NCBI GenBank assembly: GCA_016741945.1
Contig: JACVCQ010000065.1
Span: 1 to 9,098, forward strand
Reading direction: 5' to 3'
Length of the DNA: 9,098 nt
From: Chitinophagaceae bacterium
GTDB lineage: Bacteria; Bacteroidota; Bacteroidia; Chitinophagales; Chitinophagaceae
Under the pieces are notes generated by a model. It was not told the origin of the DNA and did no database searches. It worked only from the letters and a program-made list of their open reading frames with translations. Position numbers and translations under genes: made by a program. Shown here piece by piece: positions 7,242-9,098 of this stretch. Within the stretch, counting starts at the first letter, position 1. Each line of letters opens with the position of its first letter.

Positions 7242-9098
7242 TTATATTCTTGCTACACGAATAATATCAGCAAAGACACCTGATGCAGTTACTTCAGCAC
7301 CTGCACCTGCTCCTTTTATGACTAATGGCTGTTGATGATATCGATGGGTATAAAACAATACAAGATTGTCTTTTCCATATAAATGATAGAAATCAGATTC
7401 AGGCGCAATAGCCTCTAGTCCAACTTTAGCTGAGCCGTTTTCATAAGTAGCAATAAATTTCAGCTTCCGATTTAGGCTAGTTGCTTCTTTATATATTTTT
7501 TGAAAATGAGGTTCTTGTTTGGCTAACTCTTCATAAAAATCAGCGACAGTTCCATCAAAACAACTCAAAGGAAGAAAAGAATGATTGATAATATCTTTCA
7601 TTTCTAACGACTGACCTGTTTCTCTGGCAAGTATCATTATTTTACGCATTACATCAGTACCTCCCAAATCAAGACGTGGATCCGGTTCAGTGTATCCCTC
7701 ATCTTGTGCTTTTCGAACTACTTGTGCAAAAGGAATGGAAGTATCATAATGATTAAATACATAATTCAATGTACCTGAAAGAACTGCCTGAATTTTTTGA
7801 ATTTGATCGCCACTTCTTAGAAGATCATTCAAAGTTCCGATAACAGGAAGTCCTGCTCCTACATTGGTTTCAAATAAAAATAAAGCATTATACGATTTAG
7901 CCAAAGATTTCAATCGTTGATAAGAAGTGTAAGAAGATGAGCACGCAATTTTATTACAAGCTACAATAGATATACTTTTCGATAACAGAGATTCATATAT
8001 ACCTGCTACTACATCACTGGCTGTTACATCTACAAATACAGTATTCCTCAAATTCTTATCCTTAATGGCAGAAATATAGTTTTCGAGAGTACTTGTTGGG
8101 GCATCTACTAATTTTGATTCCCATGATGCAAGGTCAATTCCATTTTCATCGATTAGTGCTTTTTTACTGTTGGCAATACCAACAACCCTGATCTGTAGAT
8201 GCAGTTGATCTCGTAGAATTGTTTGTTGTTGTCTGATTTGTTCCAGTAATTTACCTCCCACATTTCCTGCACCTGCAATGAATACATTCAATTGTTTATA
8301 AGTCGTTTCAAAAAAAGTTTCATGCAATACATTGATCGCTTTTTTTACATCACGCGATGCAATAACAGCAGAAATATTTTTTTCGGATGACCCTTGTGCT
8401 ATCGCCCGAATATTGATGCCGTTTCGCCCCAATGAACCAAACATTTTTCCGCTAATACCCGGATGACTCTTCATTTGCTCTCCTACTAATGCTAAAATTG
8501 ATTGATTTGTTTCTACAATCAATGGTTCTACTTTCCCACTTATAATTTCAGTATGAAATGCAATATCAATAGCTCTTTTTGCTTTGAGTGTATCTGATTC
8601 ATTGATAGCCACACAAATGGAGTGTTCAGACGAACTTTGAGTTATCAGTATCACATTGATTTTTTCATTAGCCAAGGCTTCAAACAGACGCTTAGAAAAA
8701 CCCGGAATGCCTACCATCCCACTTCCTTCAAGGCTCAATAAACTGATACCATTGATACTGGATATTCCTCGAATAAAATCTTCTGAAGGAGTAGAATAAT
8801 TTTCAATCAATGTTCCGTATTCGTCAGGTGCAAAAGTATTTTTTAACCATACAGGTATTCGTTTATGCATGACAGGCTGTATGGTTGGCGGATAAATAAT
8901 TTTAGCCCCAAAATGAGAAAGTTCCATGGCTTCCTGATAAGAAATTTGTGCAATAGGCTTTGCATTTATCACTAATCTTGGATCTGCCGTCATCATACCA
9001 CTAACATCTGTCCATATTTCCAATACATCTGCATCTAAGGCTGCGGCATAGATAGCCGCTGACTAATCAGATCCCCCCCTACCCAATGTTGTGGTATG
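7242..9098 (-). CDS. thrA: bifunctional aspartokinase/homoserine dehydrogenase; 5' end outside window, interrupted by in-frame TAG
   Basis: First gene of thrABC. The fusion phosphorylates aspartate (aspartokinase) and reduces aspartate semialdehyde to homoserine (homoserine dehydrogenase). The aspartokinase N-terminus, with its KFGGTS region, lies beyond the right edge. Read leftwards from 9098, the window holds TTTLGRGGSD, a TAG codon (9065-9063), then SAAIYAAALDADVLEIW and the rest. The longest open stretch, 593 codons, begins at a TTG (9023) that is probably just an internal Leu codon. Numbered from there: aspartokinase end with DVSGMMTADPR (7-17) and YQEAMELSHFGAK (29-41), two ACT regulatory units (about 90-235; the second has NINIRAIAQGSSEKNIS-like residues at 202-218), the NAD(P) loop FIAGAGNVGG (248-257), and dehydrogenase motifs NVGAGLPVIGTL (387-398), SGTLNYVF (416-423) and EGYTEPDPRLDLGGTD (442-457). 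Threonine feedback through ACT is usual for ThrA. The dehydrogenase half is intact; if the TAG is real, the full fusion needs readthrough, or only a downstream fragment could be made. Confidence 0.9.
9063..9065 (-). other. in-frame amber codon within the aspartokinase part of thrA
   Basis: On the minus strand the codons run ACA TTG GGT AGG GGG GGA TCT GAT TAG TCA GCG GCT, giving TLGRGGSD-stop-SAA. Family members such as E. coli ThrA read GSDYSAA here, so TAG replaces the Tyr codon TAT or TAC by one third-position change. Frame is kept on both sides, so it is a substitution, not a frameshift. A run of seven C (9073-9079) lies 7 bp away and the window ends 33 bp away; both could favour a sequencing or assembly error. 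Confidence 0.85.

Noticed and set aside
9063..9065. TAG reassigned to an amino acid in this genome (no complete gene here ends in TAG; stops seen are TAA or TGA).
   Set aside because: Seven stop codons are too few to tell, TAG is often the rarest stop, and no other in-frame TAG occurs in any gene of the window.
9069..9098. A frameshift in the run of seven C could explain the broken thrA.
   Set aside because: Codons on both sides of the run translate to the expected TTTLGRGGSD and SAAIYAAAL in one frame, so no base is missing or extra; only the TAG itself is wrong.

Overview
The window looks like a chromosomal segment of an AT-rich member of the Bacteroidota. The phylum call rests on protein style (a sensor kinase with an HNLRSP-type H-box, a type III PKS / UbiA / methyltransferase / FAD-oxidoreductase quartet) and on the lack of Shine-Dalgarno sequences before the starts. 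A placement near Chitinophagaceae or Sphingobacteriia is only a guess. Apart from 177 bp between divergent genes, the window is almost fully coding. I see no RNA genes, CRISPR arrays, insertion sequences or long repeats.

Left part (1-2826, minus strand): a tightly packed operon transcribed right to left: UbiA-like prenyltransferase, type III polyketide synthase, class I SAM-dependent methyltransferase, then an FAD-dependent oxidoreductase cut by the window edge. Each gene overlaps the next by 8, 4 and 8 nt, and the two 8-nt overlaps begin with TTG start codons. The set is most simply read as a small specialised-lipid or quinone pathway: the PKS builds an aromatic or pyrone polyketide, which is then methylated, oxidised or reduced, and possibly prenylated. 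The product cannot be deduced from the sequence.

Middle (3004-5001, plus strand): an orphan membrane sensor histidine kinase with about eight transmembrane segments, a coiled coil, a PAS domain and a complete HisKA/HATPase core. It is divergent from the polyketide operon and ends only 3 nt from the end of thrC, which converges on it. No response regulator is visible.

Right part (5005-9098, minus strand): the threonine operon thrA-thrB-thrC, which converts aspartate-family intermediates to threonine. thrB and thrC look intact. thrA (fused aspartokinase-homoserine dehydrogenase) enters from the right edge and carries an in-frame TAG at 9063-9065, exactly where the conserved Tyr of the aspartokinase GSDYSAA motif is expected, with correct reading frame on both sides. 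It is either a real nonsense mutation or a base error close to the sequence end, and it is the most concrete anomaly in the window.
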